Assembly (NCBI GenBank): GCA_938008435.1
Contig: CALLKK010000010.1
Coordinates: forward strand, 62,001 to 126,000
Source: an uncultured Steroidobacter sp.
GTDB lineage: Bacteria > Pseudomonadota > Gammaproteobacteria > Steroidobacterales > Steroidobacteraceae
DNA: 64,000 bases
Reading direction: 5' to 3'
Under the pieces are notes generated by a model, which worked only from the letters and a program-made list of their open reading frames with translations, did no database searches and was not told where the DNA came from. Numbering within the stretch: the first letter of the stretch is position 1; each line of letters begins with the position of its first letter. The position numbers were made by a program, and so were the translations under genes. Of this stretch, positions 1 through 7,938 are shown one piece after another.

Positions 1-1
1 A

Positions 2-1711
2 GTCAGGCTCGGCGTGCATGGCCGCTCGATGCATTTCTATGCCGAGGTGCAGCGAGCGACGATCGAATACGAAGTGCCGGCTCACGCGGAGTTCGCGCGC
101 GCCTCGCCGTCCGATCGGCTCATCTTGCTGATGCGCGATGAATTCGGCCACGAACGGGCCTGGTCGATCAGCGCCGTAGCGCCCGGTCCGCTCATCGTGC
201 GCCCCTGCGAGCTCGGCATGCCATGGACGCCCAGCAACGAAGCGGTGCCCTATGTCACGGGCGTGTGGCGCGAGACGGAGCATGGCTACGCCATCGAGCT
301 GCGCGCGCCAGTCAACCAGTTCGGTACCGAGCTCGGCGTCTACGCACTCGATCGCACGAATGCGCTCGTCGCAAGCGCACCGCTCGCCGCGCTGCACACT
401 GGCTCGGAGCTGCTCAAGCGTCGCCTCGAACAATATGCACCGCATGGCACGCGCGTCTCGGTCGTCGACGTGCACGGCTGGCTGCTGGCGCGTGCCGGCG
501 CAATCGATCCGACGCCGACTGCCGCGCTCGCGAACGACGGCGACGGCGTGGCACGTTCGATTTACCGCGTGCTCTTCGCCGGCGCCGACGAGCCGGTGCG
601 TCCCTACGGTCTGCCCTACGGCATGTGGGGCACGCCGGTCGACGCGGCTCGGCAAGGGCAGCGCACGGCCGTGTGGTTTGAAGCGGCGGCCGGCGATCCC
701 GCGCTCATTCGTGCCGCCGTGCCGATCGAGATCGAAGGCAATGTCTTCGGCGCGCTCGTGCTCGAGCAGCCCGGCGAGGAGCTCGTGCTGGTGCGCGAAG
801 CGGCGCTCACGCGCTTGCTCAACATGACGCTCGTCGCCACGCTCTTTACGGTCATCGTGATGCTGCTGTTCGCAGCGCGGCTCTCGCACCGCATTCGCCG
901 CTTGAGCCGCGCCGCCTCGACCGCGCTGACGCCCGAAGGGCGCATCGAGACGACCATTCCGGGAACGAATGCGCGCGATGAGCTCGGCGCACTCGCGCGC
1001 AGCTATGCGACGCTGCTCAATCGACTCAAGGAATACACGAGCTATCTGCAGACGCTCGGCAAGAAGCTCTCGCACGAGCTGCGCACGCCGCTCACGATCG
1101 TCAGTTCCTCGCTCGATAATCTCGCCGCCGAAGAGCCGCTTTCGCCCGAGGCGAAGAGCTATCTCGAGCGCGCACGCGAAGGCTCGGCGCGCATGCACGG
1201 CATTCTGACGGCGCTCAGCGAAGCGACGCGCGTCGAGCAGAGCATCGAGCACACCGAGCGCGTGCGCTTCGATGTCGCCGCGCTCGTGCGCAACATGGGC
1301 CAGGCGTATCGCCAGACCTTCGCGCAGCACCGCATCGTGGCGAACGTTGCATTCGAAAGCTGCCCCGTCATCGGCTCGCCGGACCTGATCGCGCAACTGC
1401 TCGACAAGCTCATGGACAACGCGATCGACTTCACGCCCGTAGGCGGCACGATCGAGATCGCGCTCGACGGCGATTCACGCATCTGTCGACTGAGCGTGCG
1501 CAACGAGGGATCGCTTCTGCCGCCCGAAATGGGCGATCGCCTGTTCGAATCGCTGGTGAGCGGACGCAGCGGCAACGAAGGTAAACCACACCTCGGCCTC
1601 GGTCTCTACATCGTGCGGCTCATTGCCGATTTTCACGGGGGCCGCGTGCGCGCCGAGAACGCGCCGGACTCGAGCGGCGTCATCGTCACGTTCGAGCTGC
1701 CGCGCTACTGA
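2..1711 (+). CDS. Sensor histidine kinase, 5' end outside the window; probably the dedicated-sortase-system type
   Basis: Inner-membrane sensor kinase. The frame is open back to the window edge, so the true start is probably upstream (first in-window GTG at 14). Counting from that GTG, a roughly 270-residue extracytoplasmic part precedes a membrane segment near 275-297 and a HAMP-like linker with DELGALARSY. The H-box KLSHELRTPL carries the phospho-acceptor His354, followed by the N-box LMDNAIDFTP and the G-box HLGLGLYIVR. The sensor segment (WRETEHGYAIELRAP, then VVDVHGWLLAR) and the linker resemble, from memory, the kinase paired with proteobacterial sortase systems (TIGR03785). The response regulator and sortase would then lie upstream, outside the window. 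Kinase assignment is secure; the sortase link is inference. Confidence 0.88.
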   Translation, partial: VRLGVHGRSMHFYAEVQRATIEYEVPAHAEFARASPSDRLILLMRDEFGHERAWSISAVAPGPLIVRPCELGMPWTPSNEAVPYVTGVWRETEHGYAIELRAPVNQFGTELGVYALDRTNALVASAPLAALHTGSELLKRRLEQYAPHGTRVSVVDVHGWLLARAGAIDPTPTAALANDGDGVARSIYRVLFAGADEPVRPYGLPYGMWGTPVDAARQGQRTAVWFEAAAGDPALIRAAVPIEIEGNVFGALVLEQPGEELVLVREAALTRLLNMTLVATLFTVIVMLLFAARLSHRIRRLSRAASTALTPEGRIETTIPGTNARDELGALARSYATLLNRLKEYTSYLQTLGKKLSHELRTPLTIVSSSLDNLAAEEPLSPEAKSYLERAREGSARMHGILTALSEATRVEQSIEHTERVRFDVAALVRNMGQAYRQTFAQHRIVANVAFESCPVIGSPDLIAQLLDKLMDNAIDFTPVGGTIEIALDGDSRICRLSVRNEGSLLPPEMGDRLFESLVSGRSGNEGKPHLGLGLYIVRLIADFHGGRVRAENAPDSSGVIVTFELPRY

Positions 1712-1799
1712 GAGACTCGCGCGCCTGTCGGCGGGCTTTACACCTCACTCCCGCCGGCGCTGCGCGCAATGCACCCACGCATCGCTAACTTGTTGACGC

Positions 1800-2046
1800 A
1801 GCTACAGAGCGGCATCGATCGGCACGCAGCTTGTATCAAGCAATGCGCGCCCGTCCCAGCGCGGACGCGCGAGGCAGAGAATGCGGGAATACCCCGCTAG
1901 GGGAGACCTCGGCAGGACATTACAAGGCCCAGGATGGAGCCAACGCCGCACATGTGCGGCAACTGAAGGGTTGGTGCGACAGAGCGACGTTTCCTGATTC
2001 GATCGGCGCGCCACTATAAAAAGAAGAAGTCGTCGATCCGGAAACG
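1800..2046 (+). ncRNA. Candidate structured non-coding RNA ending in a terminator
   Basis: The 405 bases between the sensor kinase and the DUF1318 gene hold no convincing reading frame but several helices in a row. These are GCTTG/CAAGC (1829-1841), CGCGC..GTCC/GGAC.GCGCG (about 1845-1871), GCGGG/CCCGC (1883-1897), and a perfect GCCGCACA/TGTGCGGC hairpin (1945-1960) enclosed by a second helix, GCCAAC/GTTGGT (1939-1944 with 1970-1975). A strong intrinsic terminator follows at once. I compared it by eye with 6S, RNase P, tmRNA and SRP RNA and found no match. It could instead be the kinase's long 3' UTR. A TTGACG at 1793-1798 could be a -35 box, but no good -10 follows. Confidence 0.3.
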
Positions 2047-2075
2047 AAAAGCCCCGTAGTCGGGGCTTTTTTTTT
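2047..2075 (+). terminator. Strong intrinsic terminator
   Basis: A 10-bp perfect stem, AAAAGCCCCG / CGGGGCTTTT, with loop TAGT is followed on the plus strand by a run of nine T (2067-2075). It ends plus-strand transcription from the kinase or the candidate RNA. On the minus strand the stem is followed by only four T, so it may work weakly for the opposing DUF1318 gene. Confidence 0.92.
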
Positions 2076-2116
2076 GCGCGCACGAAGGGCGGCGGATGAC
2101 CGCCGCCCGCTACTCG

Positions 2117-2734
2117 TTACTTACGCTTCCAAGCGCCGCTTGCGTCCTGGTAGTACCAGCCGGGGGAAGCCTTCTCGATCCACCGCCCCGCAAATACTTT
2201 GCGGATGTCGGGCTCCCATTCCGGATGACCGTTGGCGACCGCGAACTCGCGATAGAGATTCGCGCGGTCGGCATTCTCCTCGGCGACGAGCTTGCGCACC
2301 GTGTTGCGCTCCGGCAAAGGAATCGCGTTCTGATCGCGCACCTCGATCAGCCCGTCCTGCGTGAAGCCGATCGCACCGGAGTCGTAGTACGGCACGAGTC
2401 GGGCATGGCGCTCTTTCATCGACTCGGTGAGCTGACGAATCGCCGGCGTCGAGACATTGAGATCGGCCTGCGCATGCGCTTTCGGAACGACGAGATCGAG
2501 CAGCGAGCCGACCGTGGCGTACACGACCTGTTTGACGCGCGGCTGCCAACGCCACGCTCCTTGCTCGTCGACCGCCGAGGTCTTCTTGCGCGCAGACGGC
2601 GAGCCCATCACGTCTTCGATGAGGCGATCTGCCGCTTGCTCGACCGCCGCAGCCGGGAAGTACACATTGATCGTGACGCACGCCGAGAGCGCGAGCGCGA
2701 CGGCAACGACTTTCAGATACGCAAACCGGAACAT
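2117..2734 (-). CDS. ydbL: DUF1318 lipoprotein, YdbL family, with a YnbE-like N-terminus
   Basis: A 205-residue predicted lipoprotein with a signal peptide ending in LSAC (residues 16-19). The first mature residues, VTINVYFPAAAVEQAADRL, resemble the short outer-membrane lipoprotein YnbE (ITIN.. then acidic/Lys residues). The rest is DUF1318/YdbL, ending in the family-typical GxWxRK (GAWKRK). In E. coli, YdbH, YnbE and YdbL are separate genes of one operon, where YdbH-YnbE forms an intermembrane lipid bridge and YdbL modulates it. Here ydbH lies just upstream and no separate ynbE is present, so one gene may carry both functions. The ribosome site AAGGAG sits about 7 bases before ATG 2734. Family call strong; fusion reading is inference. 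Confidence 0.85.
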   Translation of the reverse strand: MFRFAYLKVVAVALALSACVTINVYFPAAAVEQAADRLIEDVMGSPSARKKTSAVDEQGAWRWQPRVKQVVYATVGSLLDLVVPKAHAQADLNVSTPAIRQLTESMKERHARLVPYYDSGAIGFTQDGLIEVRDQNAIPLPERNTVRKLVAEENADRANLYREFAVANGHPEWEPDIRKVFAGRWIEKASPGWYYQDASGAWKRK

Positions 2735-2825
2735 GTCGGGCTCCTTGCGAACGATGTCTTCTCCGTACGGAGAGCTCGATCGAGATTAAACCGGGCGCGG
2801 ATCTCTTTCAAAAAGTTCGCGCCGC

Positions 2826-4940
2826 TCATTGGACAACCGGCCCCGAAGATTGCGTCGCCGCGACGAGCTGCTGCAGGAGGCGCGGCCAGTCGACGCTCGC
2901 CGCATCGCCGATCACGTCGATGCGCGGCAGGCCCCGGCCCTGCACGATGTAGTACCCGCCGCGCGGCGCCGGCGCGACGCCGCTCATCTCGCACACATCG
3001 TTACGCAGCGTGCAACTGATGCCGAGCCGCTTGTAATTGAAATCGTCGAAGAAGCGCAGAAAACCGCTCGAGAGCGCCGCCGTCACACTGGCTCCGCCGC
3101 CACCGATATTGCCGATGTTCTGCACGGCGCGCTGACTGATCCGATGCCGCGAGCGATCGCCGGGCGTCGTGATGAGCCGCGCATCGAACGCTACCGGCGA
3201 CCAGTTGAAGAGCTCGAGTCCGTGGATGAATCCCGACAGCCGTCCGGTGATGCGTCCGAACGAAAAAGCGCTCGTCACGAGCTCGAGATCGAGCGCCTCC
3301 AAGTCGATGTCGGCGAAGAAGCGCGGCCACGCGCCGAACGGATCTTCGAGACGCATATCGCTCACCACGACGAGCCCGTCGAAGACATTGGCTTCCAAGC
3401 GCGTCCCGAGTCTGAGCACGCCCTCTTCGAGCTCGAGGTTCGAGAGCTTGCCGCTCAAGCGGCCGCCGAACTCCGGCCAACCGAAGGCGCGCGACAGATG
3501 CGGCACGCTGATCGGATGAATCGTCGCATCGACATTGAAGCCGACCCGGCTGCTGCCGATGTCGTGTGCGCTCAAGGCGGCAAGCTCGAGCGCGCCGTCG
3601 AGCAACGGAATACGAGTCGGCTCGAGCAACACGAAATCGCTGCCTGCCGTCGCAAAGCTCAAGCGGCTGGCGCCGAGCTCGAGGCCGAACAGACGACCGC
3701 CTGTCCACCCAAGCTGCGAAGCGAATCGATCGTTCGGCTCGGTCCGCGCACGCCAATGCCACTCGCCCGTGAGCCCGCGCACCGCGAGCGAGGGCTTGTC
3801 CGCATCGATCTCGATGTCGCGCAACACGACGTCGATGCGTTCAGCCGCACCCTCGCGCACGCGCAGGCGCCCGCTCAAGTGGCCGCGCGCCTCGGCGACC
3901 GACACGCTCGTGTCGAGCAAGAGCGGTTGCACGTAGCTCGTGAACGCCGCCGGCAACACGAATGCATCGAGGTCGACGTCGAGCTCGCGTATGAACGGCG
4001 CGGCATTGAGATCGACGAGCGTCTCGCGCGCCCGCGCGCGCAGCACGTCCCGGTGATCGACTTCGAGCGCCTCGATCGCCACACGCCCATCATCGTGCAG
4101 CACGCCGTTCGCGCGTGCATGCAATGCGTTCGCGCCGAAATCCAAGAAGACGGGATCCACGTACGCTTGACCGGCTCTTGCATCGACCGTCGCTTCGTAC
4201 GTCCACGATGCAGCGCCGCGCGTCAGTGCGAGCTCGATGCTCATATCGAGCGCATCCGTGGCGATGCTGCTGCTCTCGTTGCTGACCGTAACTTGCGCGA
4301 GCGTGCCGCGTGCTTGAATCGTTGCGATGTCGGCGGCATGGCCGTGCACTTGCGCGGTGAGCGACACCGTTCCATCCGTGGCGACAATCGGCAGCGCAAA
4401 GTCGAACGCAGTTGCGACGTCGGCAAGCGATGCCAGCGGGACCTTGTCGAGCACGAGCTGCGCGCGCCAACCGTCCGCTTGCAAGACAGCGTCGAGATCG
4501 AGCTTGCCCGTGCCGAGCTCGAGGGCCTGCATCTTGAGATTCAGTGCACCGCTCGACGGCTCGTAGCGTGCTTGCGCGTTGAAACGCTGTCGGCCGAGCC
4601 GCGGGACGTCGGCCGTCACGATCGCGTGAGCACATGCGATCGTGCGCGCGTCGACTTCGAGCGCCGTGCATTCGACGATGAGATCGCGCCACGGCTCGGG
4701 CCATGCGGCCAATGCGAGCGAGCGGACTTTGATGTCCGCCCAGCTCGACCCGAGCCGCCAATGCACGGCGATGTCCTCTGCATGCCAGTCCGCGCCGCGC
4801 GCCGACTCGAGGGCAAGCTCGATGTCGTCGACCGCATAGGCAGCCGAGCCCGCGGCGAGCGCGGCCGCGACGAGCCACTCCGGCCGCCATCGAGCGCATA
4901 ATTGCCGTGCGAAACGGAGCGGCGCCGCGGATAGCGTCAT
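2826..4940 (-). CDS. ydbH: YdbH-like AsmA-superfamily protein (intermembrane lipid bridge)
   Basis: About 704 residues from ATG 4940. This start was chosen because a hydrophobic anchor (WLVAAALAAGSAAYAV) follows shortly after it; an earlier ATG at 5096 would add a charged leader and run over the GH3 promoter. After the anchor comes a long beta-rich, low-cysteine chain typical of AsmA/TamB/YdbH proteins, with the conserved C-terminal YdbH block (GGYYIVQGRGLPRIDVIG). In E. coli such proteins are inner-membrane anchored, span the periplasm and move phospholipid toward the outer membrane. It is cotranscribed with the DUF1318 lipoprotein 91 bases downstream. No strong ribosome site is visible, so the exact start is uncertain. 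Confidence 0.82.
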   Translation of the reverse strand: MTLSAAPLRFARQLCARWRPEWLVAAALAAGSAAYAVDDIELALESARGADWHAEDIAVHWRLGSSWADIKVRSLALAAWPEPWRDLIVECTALEVDARTIACAHAIVTADVPRLGRQRFNAQARYEPSSGALNLKMQALELGTGKLDLDAVLQADGWRAQLVLDKVPLASLADVATAFDFALPIVATDGTVSLTAQVHGHAADIATIQARGTLAQVTVSNESSSIATDALDMSIELALTRGAASWTYEATVDARAGQAYVDPVFLDFGANALHARANGVLHDDGRVAIEALEVDHRDVLRARARETLVDLNAAPFIRELDVDLDAFVLPAAFTSYVQPLLLDTSVSVAEARGHLSGRLRVREGAAERIDVVLRDIEIDADKPSLAVRGLTGEWHWRARTEPNDRFASQLGWTGGRLFGLELGASRLSFATAGSDFVLLEPTRIPLLDGALELAALSAHDIGSSRVGFNVDATIHPISVPHLSRAFGWPEFGGRLSGKLSNLELEEGVLRLGTRLEANVFDGLVVVSDMRLEDPFGAWPRFFADIDLEALDLELVTSAFSFGRITGRLSGFIHGLELFNWSPVAFDARLITTPGDRSRHRISQRAVQNIGNIGGGGASVTAALSSGFLRFFDDFNYKRLGISCTLRNDVCEMSGVAPAPRGGYYIVQGRGLPRIDVIGDAASVDWPRLLQQLVAATQSSGPVVQ

Positions 4941-5031
4941 TGATGAGCCCGCTGGCGCATGGGGGATGCCTCGGATCCGCAGGCTGCGCGATCCGGTTCG
5001 CCGCCGCTTGGAGGGGAGCCGAGCCGCGTGT

Positions 5032-5060
5032 TTGACAACGTTGTCACACGGTGGGATTCT
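5032..5060 (+). promoter_or_regulatory. GH3 promoter with overlapping LacI-family operator
   Basis: A consensus -35 TTGACA (5032-5037) is followed after 17 bases by GATTCT (5055-5060) as a weak -10. The perfect 14-bp palindrome TGACAACGTTGTCA (5033-5046), centred on CG as in LacI-family operators, covers the -35 box and the start of the spacer. Binding there would block polymerase. The gene's start codon is 54 bases downstream of the -10, and a LacI-family regulator lies just beyond the gene. Confidence 0.72.
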
Positions 5061-5113
5061 CCGCGCCACCGCGACACGTCCATCCGACCATAACAACTAC
5101 ATCGGAGGTCACA

Positions 5114-7693
5114 ATGAGCAGGGTTTGGGGTCGTCATTGTCCGTCTCGAATAGTAGCCGCAGGGGTGATGGCGGCGCTCGGCGTCGCCGGATGCTGGCAC
5201 GACGACGCTTCGCGCAGCGACGCTCCACCAAGCAACGCGCCGACCGACGCAGGCGTCGCCACCGTGAACCCGGCGAACTGGCCGCGCCCGGCGCAACCCG
5301 CGTTCGACGATCGCGCTCATCACGCGCGCATCGACGAGCTGCTCAGATCGCTCACCGTCGAAGAGAAGGTCGGCCAAATCATCCAGGCCGATCTGTGCTG
5401 CGTGACGCCGGAAGACGTGCGCCAATATCGCCTCGGCTCGATTCTCGTCGGCGGCAACTCGGGACCGAACGGCGACGATCTTGCGCCGGCGCCGAAATGG
5501 CTCGAAGCGGCCGATGCATTCTACGCAGCATCGATGGATACCTCGGGCGGCAAGCACGCCATCCCCATCCTCTGGGGCGTGGATGCCGTACATGGACACA
5601 ACAACATCATCGGCGCCACGCTGTTCCCGCATAACGTCGCGCTCGGCGCGACGCGCAACCCCGAGCTCATCGAGCGCATCGGCGAAATCACCGCCCGCGA
5701 GCTGCGTGTGACGGGACAGGAATGGACCTTTGCGCCGACGATCGCCGTCGCGCAGGACATTCGGTGGGGCCGCTCGTACGAGTCGTACTCCGAAAACCCT
5801 GAGATCTTCGCGGCCTATGCCTCCGCGATGGTGCGCGGCCTGCAAGGCACGCCCGGCACGCCCGATTTCCTGCGCGGCGAGCACGTGATCGCCACCGTCA
5901 AGCATTACGTCGGCGACGGCGGCACGCAGGACGGACGCGATCAAGGCGACAACCGCGCCTCCGAAGCCGAGCTGCGCGACATCCATGCCGCGGGCTACCC
6001 GGCAGCGATCAGCGCCGGCGTGCAGGTCGTCATGGCATCGTTCAACAGCTGGCACGGCGAAAAGCTCCATGGCCACAAAGGTCTGTTGAACGACGTGCTC
6101 AAAGAGCGCATGGGCTTCAGCGGCTTCGTGGTCGGCGACTGGAACGGCCACGGCCAAGTGCGCGGCTGCAGCAACGTCAGTTGCCCGGCATCGATCAATG
6201 CCGGCCTCGACATGTTCATGGCGCCCGACTCCTGGAAGGAGCTTTACGAGAACACGCTCGCCCAGGTGCGCAGCGGACAGATCCCGATGTCGCGGCTCGA
6301 CGATGCCGTGCGGCGCGTCTTGCTCGTGAAGCTCCGTGCAGGCTTGTTCGAAGCCGGTCCGCCCTCGTCGCGGCCGCTCGCTGGTCAGTTCGATCTGCTC
6401 GGCGCGCCCGAGCATCGCGCGGTCGCGCGCCAAGCCGTGCGCGAATCGCTCGTGCTGCTCAAGAACTCGAAGGGCGTGCTGCCGATCAAGCCGAATGCGC
6501 GCGTGCTCGTCGCCGGCGACGGTGCGCACAACATCCCGAAGCAGAACGGCGGCTGGACGCTCACGTGGCAGGGCACGGGCATCACGAACGAGCACTTCCC
6601 GAACGCCGAATCGATCTTCCAAGGCATTCAAGCGGCCGTGAAAGCGGCCGGCGGGACTGCGATCCTGAGCGAGTCGGGCAGCTACACGGTCAAACCGGAT
6701 GTAGCGATCGTGGTGTACGGCGAAGATCCTTACGCCGAGTTCCAAGGCGACGTCGACACTCTTGAATATCAGCCCGGCGACAAGCGCGATCTCGCGCTGC
6801 TCAAGAAGCTGCGCGCCGACGGCATTCCGGTCGTCTCGGTGTTCCTCTCGGGTCGTCCGATGTGGGTGAATCCCGAGATCAATGCATCGGATGCATTCGT
6901 CGCAGCCTGGCTGCCGGGTTCGGAAGGCGGCGGCATCGCCGATGTGCTCTTCGCCAAGCCCGACGGTTCGATCAACTACGACTTCAAGGGCAAGCTCTCG
7001 TTCTCCTGGCCGCGCACGCCGACGCAGACGAAGGCCAATCCCGGCTCCGAGCCCTTCCTCTTCCCGTACGGCTACGGCCTCACGTATCGCGACGACGGCG
7101 AGCTGCCGACGCTGCCCGAGGAAATCAGCACCGGCGAGAAGGACGGTACGTCGGCGCGGGTGTACTTCGCGCAAGGTCGCCCGGGGACCGGTTGGACGCT
7201 CACCGTGAGCGACGCGCAAGGCGTGACCCCGCTCGAGGCCGCCACGGGCCGTTCCGCGGGCGGCGTGCTCAGCGTCCGCGCCATCGACCACACGGCCCAG
7301 GAAGATGCACGGCTTGCGACTTGGTCCGGTGCCGGCGCAGCGACGCTTTCGCTGCAGGGTGCCGCGCCGCTCGACTTGCAGCGCGAGGCAAACGGTCAGC
7401 TCTCGCTGGCATTCGCCTATCGCGTCGATGCGCCGCCGAGCAAGGACGTCGTGCTCGCCGTCGAATGCGGCGCAAATTGCCGCGGCACGTTCGCGCTGAC
7501 GGACCATCTGCGCGCCGCCCCGGTGGGCGAATGGCGGCAGCTCAAGGTGCTGCTCCAGTGCTTCCAGAAGACGGGCGCGGAAATGCACAACGTCACGGCG
7601 CCCTTTGCCGTCTCGACGGACGGCACGCTCACGCTGGGCGTGTCCAACGTGCGGCTGGAAACCGGCGTCGCCGACGCGATCGGCTGCGACTGA
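5114..7693 (+). CDS. Glycoside hydrolase family 3 beta-glucosidase lipoprotein (ExoP-like)
   Basis: An 859-residue exo-acting beta-glucosidase or exoglucanase. ATG 5114 is chosen because GGAGGTC (5104-5110) precedes it and a lipoprotein signal with lipobox VAGC follows. The N-terminal GH3 barrel shows LWGVDAVHGHNN, KHYVGDGGTQDGRD and the nucleophile motif VVGDWNG with Asp342. The alpha/beta domain starts near residue 420 (AVARQAVRESLVLLKNS). Residues from about 645 form an extra beta-rich C-terminal domain like that of marine ExoP glucanases. It probably trims beta-glucan oligosaccharides at the outer membrane or in the periplasm. It is under an apparent LacI operator with the regulator gene next downstream. 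Exact linkage preference cannot be read from sequence. Confidence 0.93.
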   Translation: MSRVWGRHCPSRIVAAGVMAALGVAGCWHDDASRSDAPPSNAPTDAGVATVNPANWPRPAQPAFDDRAHHARIDELLRSLTVEEKVGQIIQADLCCVTPEDVRQYRLGSILVGGNSGPNGDDLAPAPKWLEAADAFYAASMDTSGGKHAIPILWGVDAVHGHNNIIGATLFPHNVALGATRNPELIERIGEITARELRVTGQEWTFAPTIAVAQDIRWGRSYESYSENPEIFAAYASAMVRGLQGTPGTPDFLRGEHVIATVKHYVGDGGTQDGRDQGDNRASEAELRDIHAAGYPAAISAGVQVVMASFNSWHGEKLHGHKGLLNDVLKERMGFSGFVVGDWNGHGQVRGCSNVSCPASINAGLDMFMAPDSWKELYENTLAQVRSGQIPMSRLDDAVRRVLLVKLRAGLFEAGPPSSRPLAGQFDLLGAPEHRAVARQAVRESLVLLKNSKGVLPIKPNARVLVAGDGAHNIPKQNGGWTLTWQGTGITNEHFPNAESIFQGIQAAVKAAGGTAILSESGSYTVKPDVAIVVYGEDPYAEFQGDVDTLEYQPGDKRDLALLKKLRADGIPVVSVFLSGRPMWVNPEINASDAFVAAWLPGSEGGGIADVLFAKPDGSINYDFKGKLSFSWPRTPTQTKANPGSEPFLFPYGYGLTYRDDGELPTLPEEISTGEKDGTSARVYFAQGRPGTGWTLTVSDAQGVTPLEAATGRSAGGVLSVRAIDHTAQEDARLATWSGAGAATLSLQGAAPLDLQREANGQLSLAFAYRVDAPPSKDVVLAVECGANCRGTFALTDHLRAAPVGEWRQLKVLLQCFQKTGAEMHNVTAPFAVSTDGTLTLGVSNVRLETGVADAIGCD

Positions 7694-7701
7694 TCGCACC
7701 C

Positions 7702-7730
7702 GGGGCCGGGCGCTGGCGGCGCCCGGCCCC
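7702..7730 (+). terminator. GC-rich hairpin after the GH3 gene
   Basis: A perfect 12-bp stem, GGGGCCGGGCGC / GCGCCCGGCCCC, with a five-base loop starts nine bases after the GH3 stop. There is no T tract, so it may be a weak terminator, a pause site or an mRNA-stabilising hairpin. Confidence 0.45.
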
Positions 7731-7938
7731 GCTCCTGCCGGTCATCGGTGCGTCAAGACGATCATCAGATGCGTCGAGAATAGTCGGCATTTGGAGCGTC
7801 CGCGGCCGTTTTGCGGTATGTTGAGCGCGTAAGGGAAGCACCGGCGCCGACGGGTGCCGGAACGCGGGGGGGCCGCGGAAACCCATCTCCGAGGCGCTGC
7901 CGTGTCTCGTACGCTTCCGGCCGCGGAAATTCGAACCG

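Noticed and set aside
1800..2046. Known housekeeping RNA (6S, RNase P, tmRNA or SRP RNA)
   Set aside because: None of the conserved core sequences of these RNAs that I know could be found.
2829..4901. A 690-codon open frame on the plus strand across ydbH
   Set aside because: Antisense shadow of a recognisable YdbH protein; Arg/Glu-rich with no motif.
4937..7699. A 920-codon open frame on the minus strand across the GH3 gene
   Set aside because: It mirrors the GH3 codon bias (third-position G/C), has Arg/His-rich composition with no domain, and the plus strand encodes an intact GH3 enzyme.
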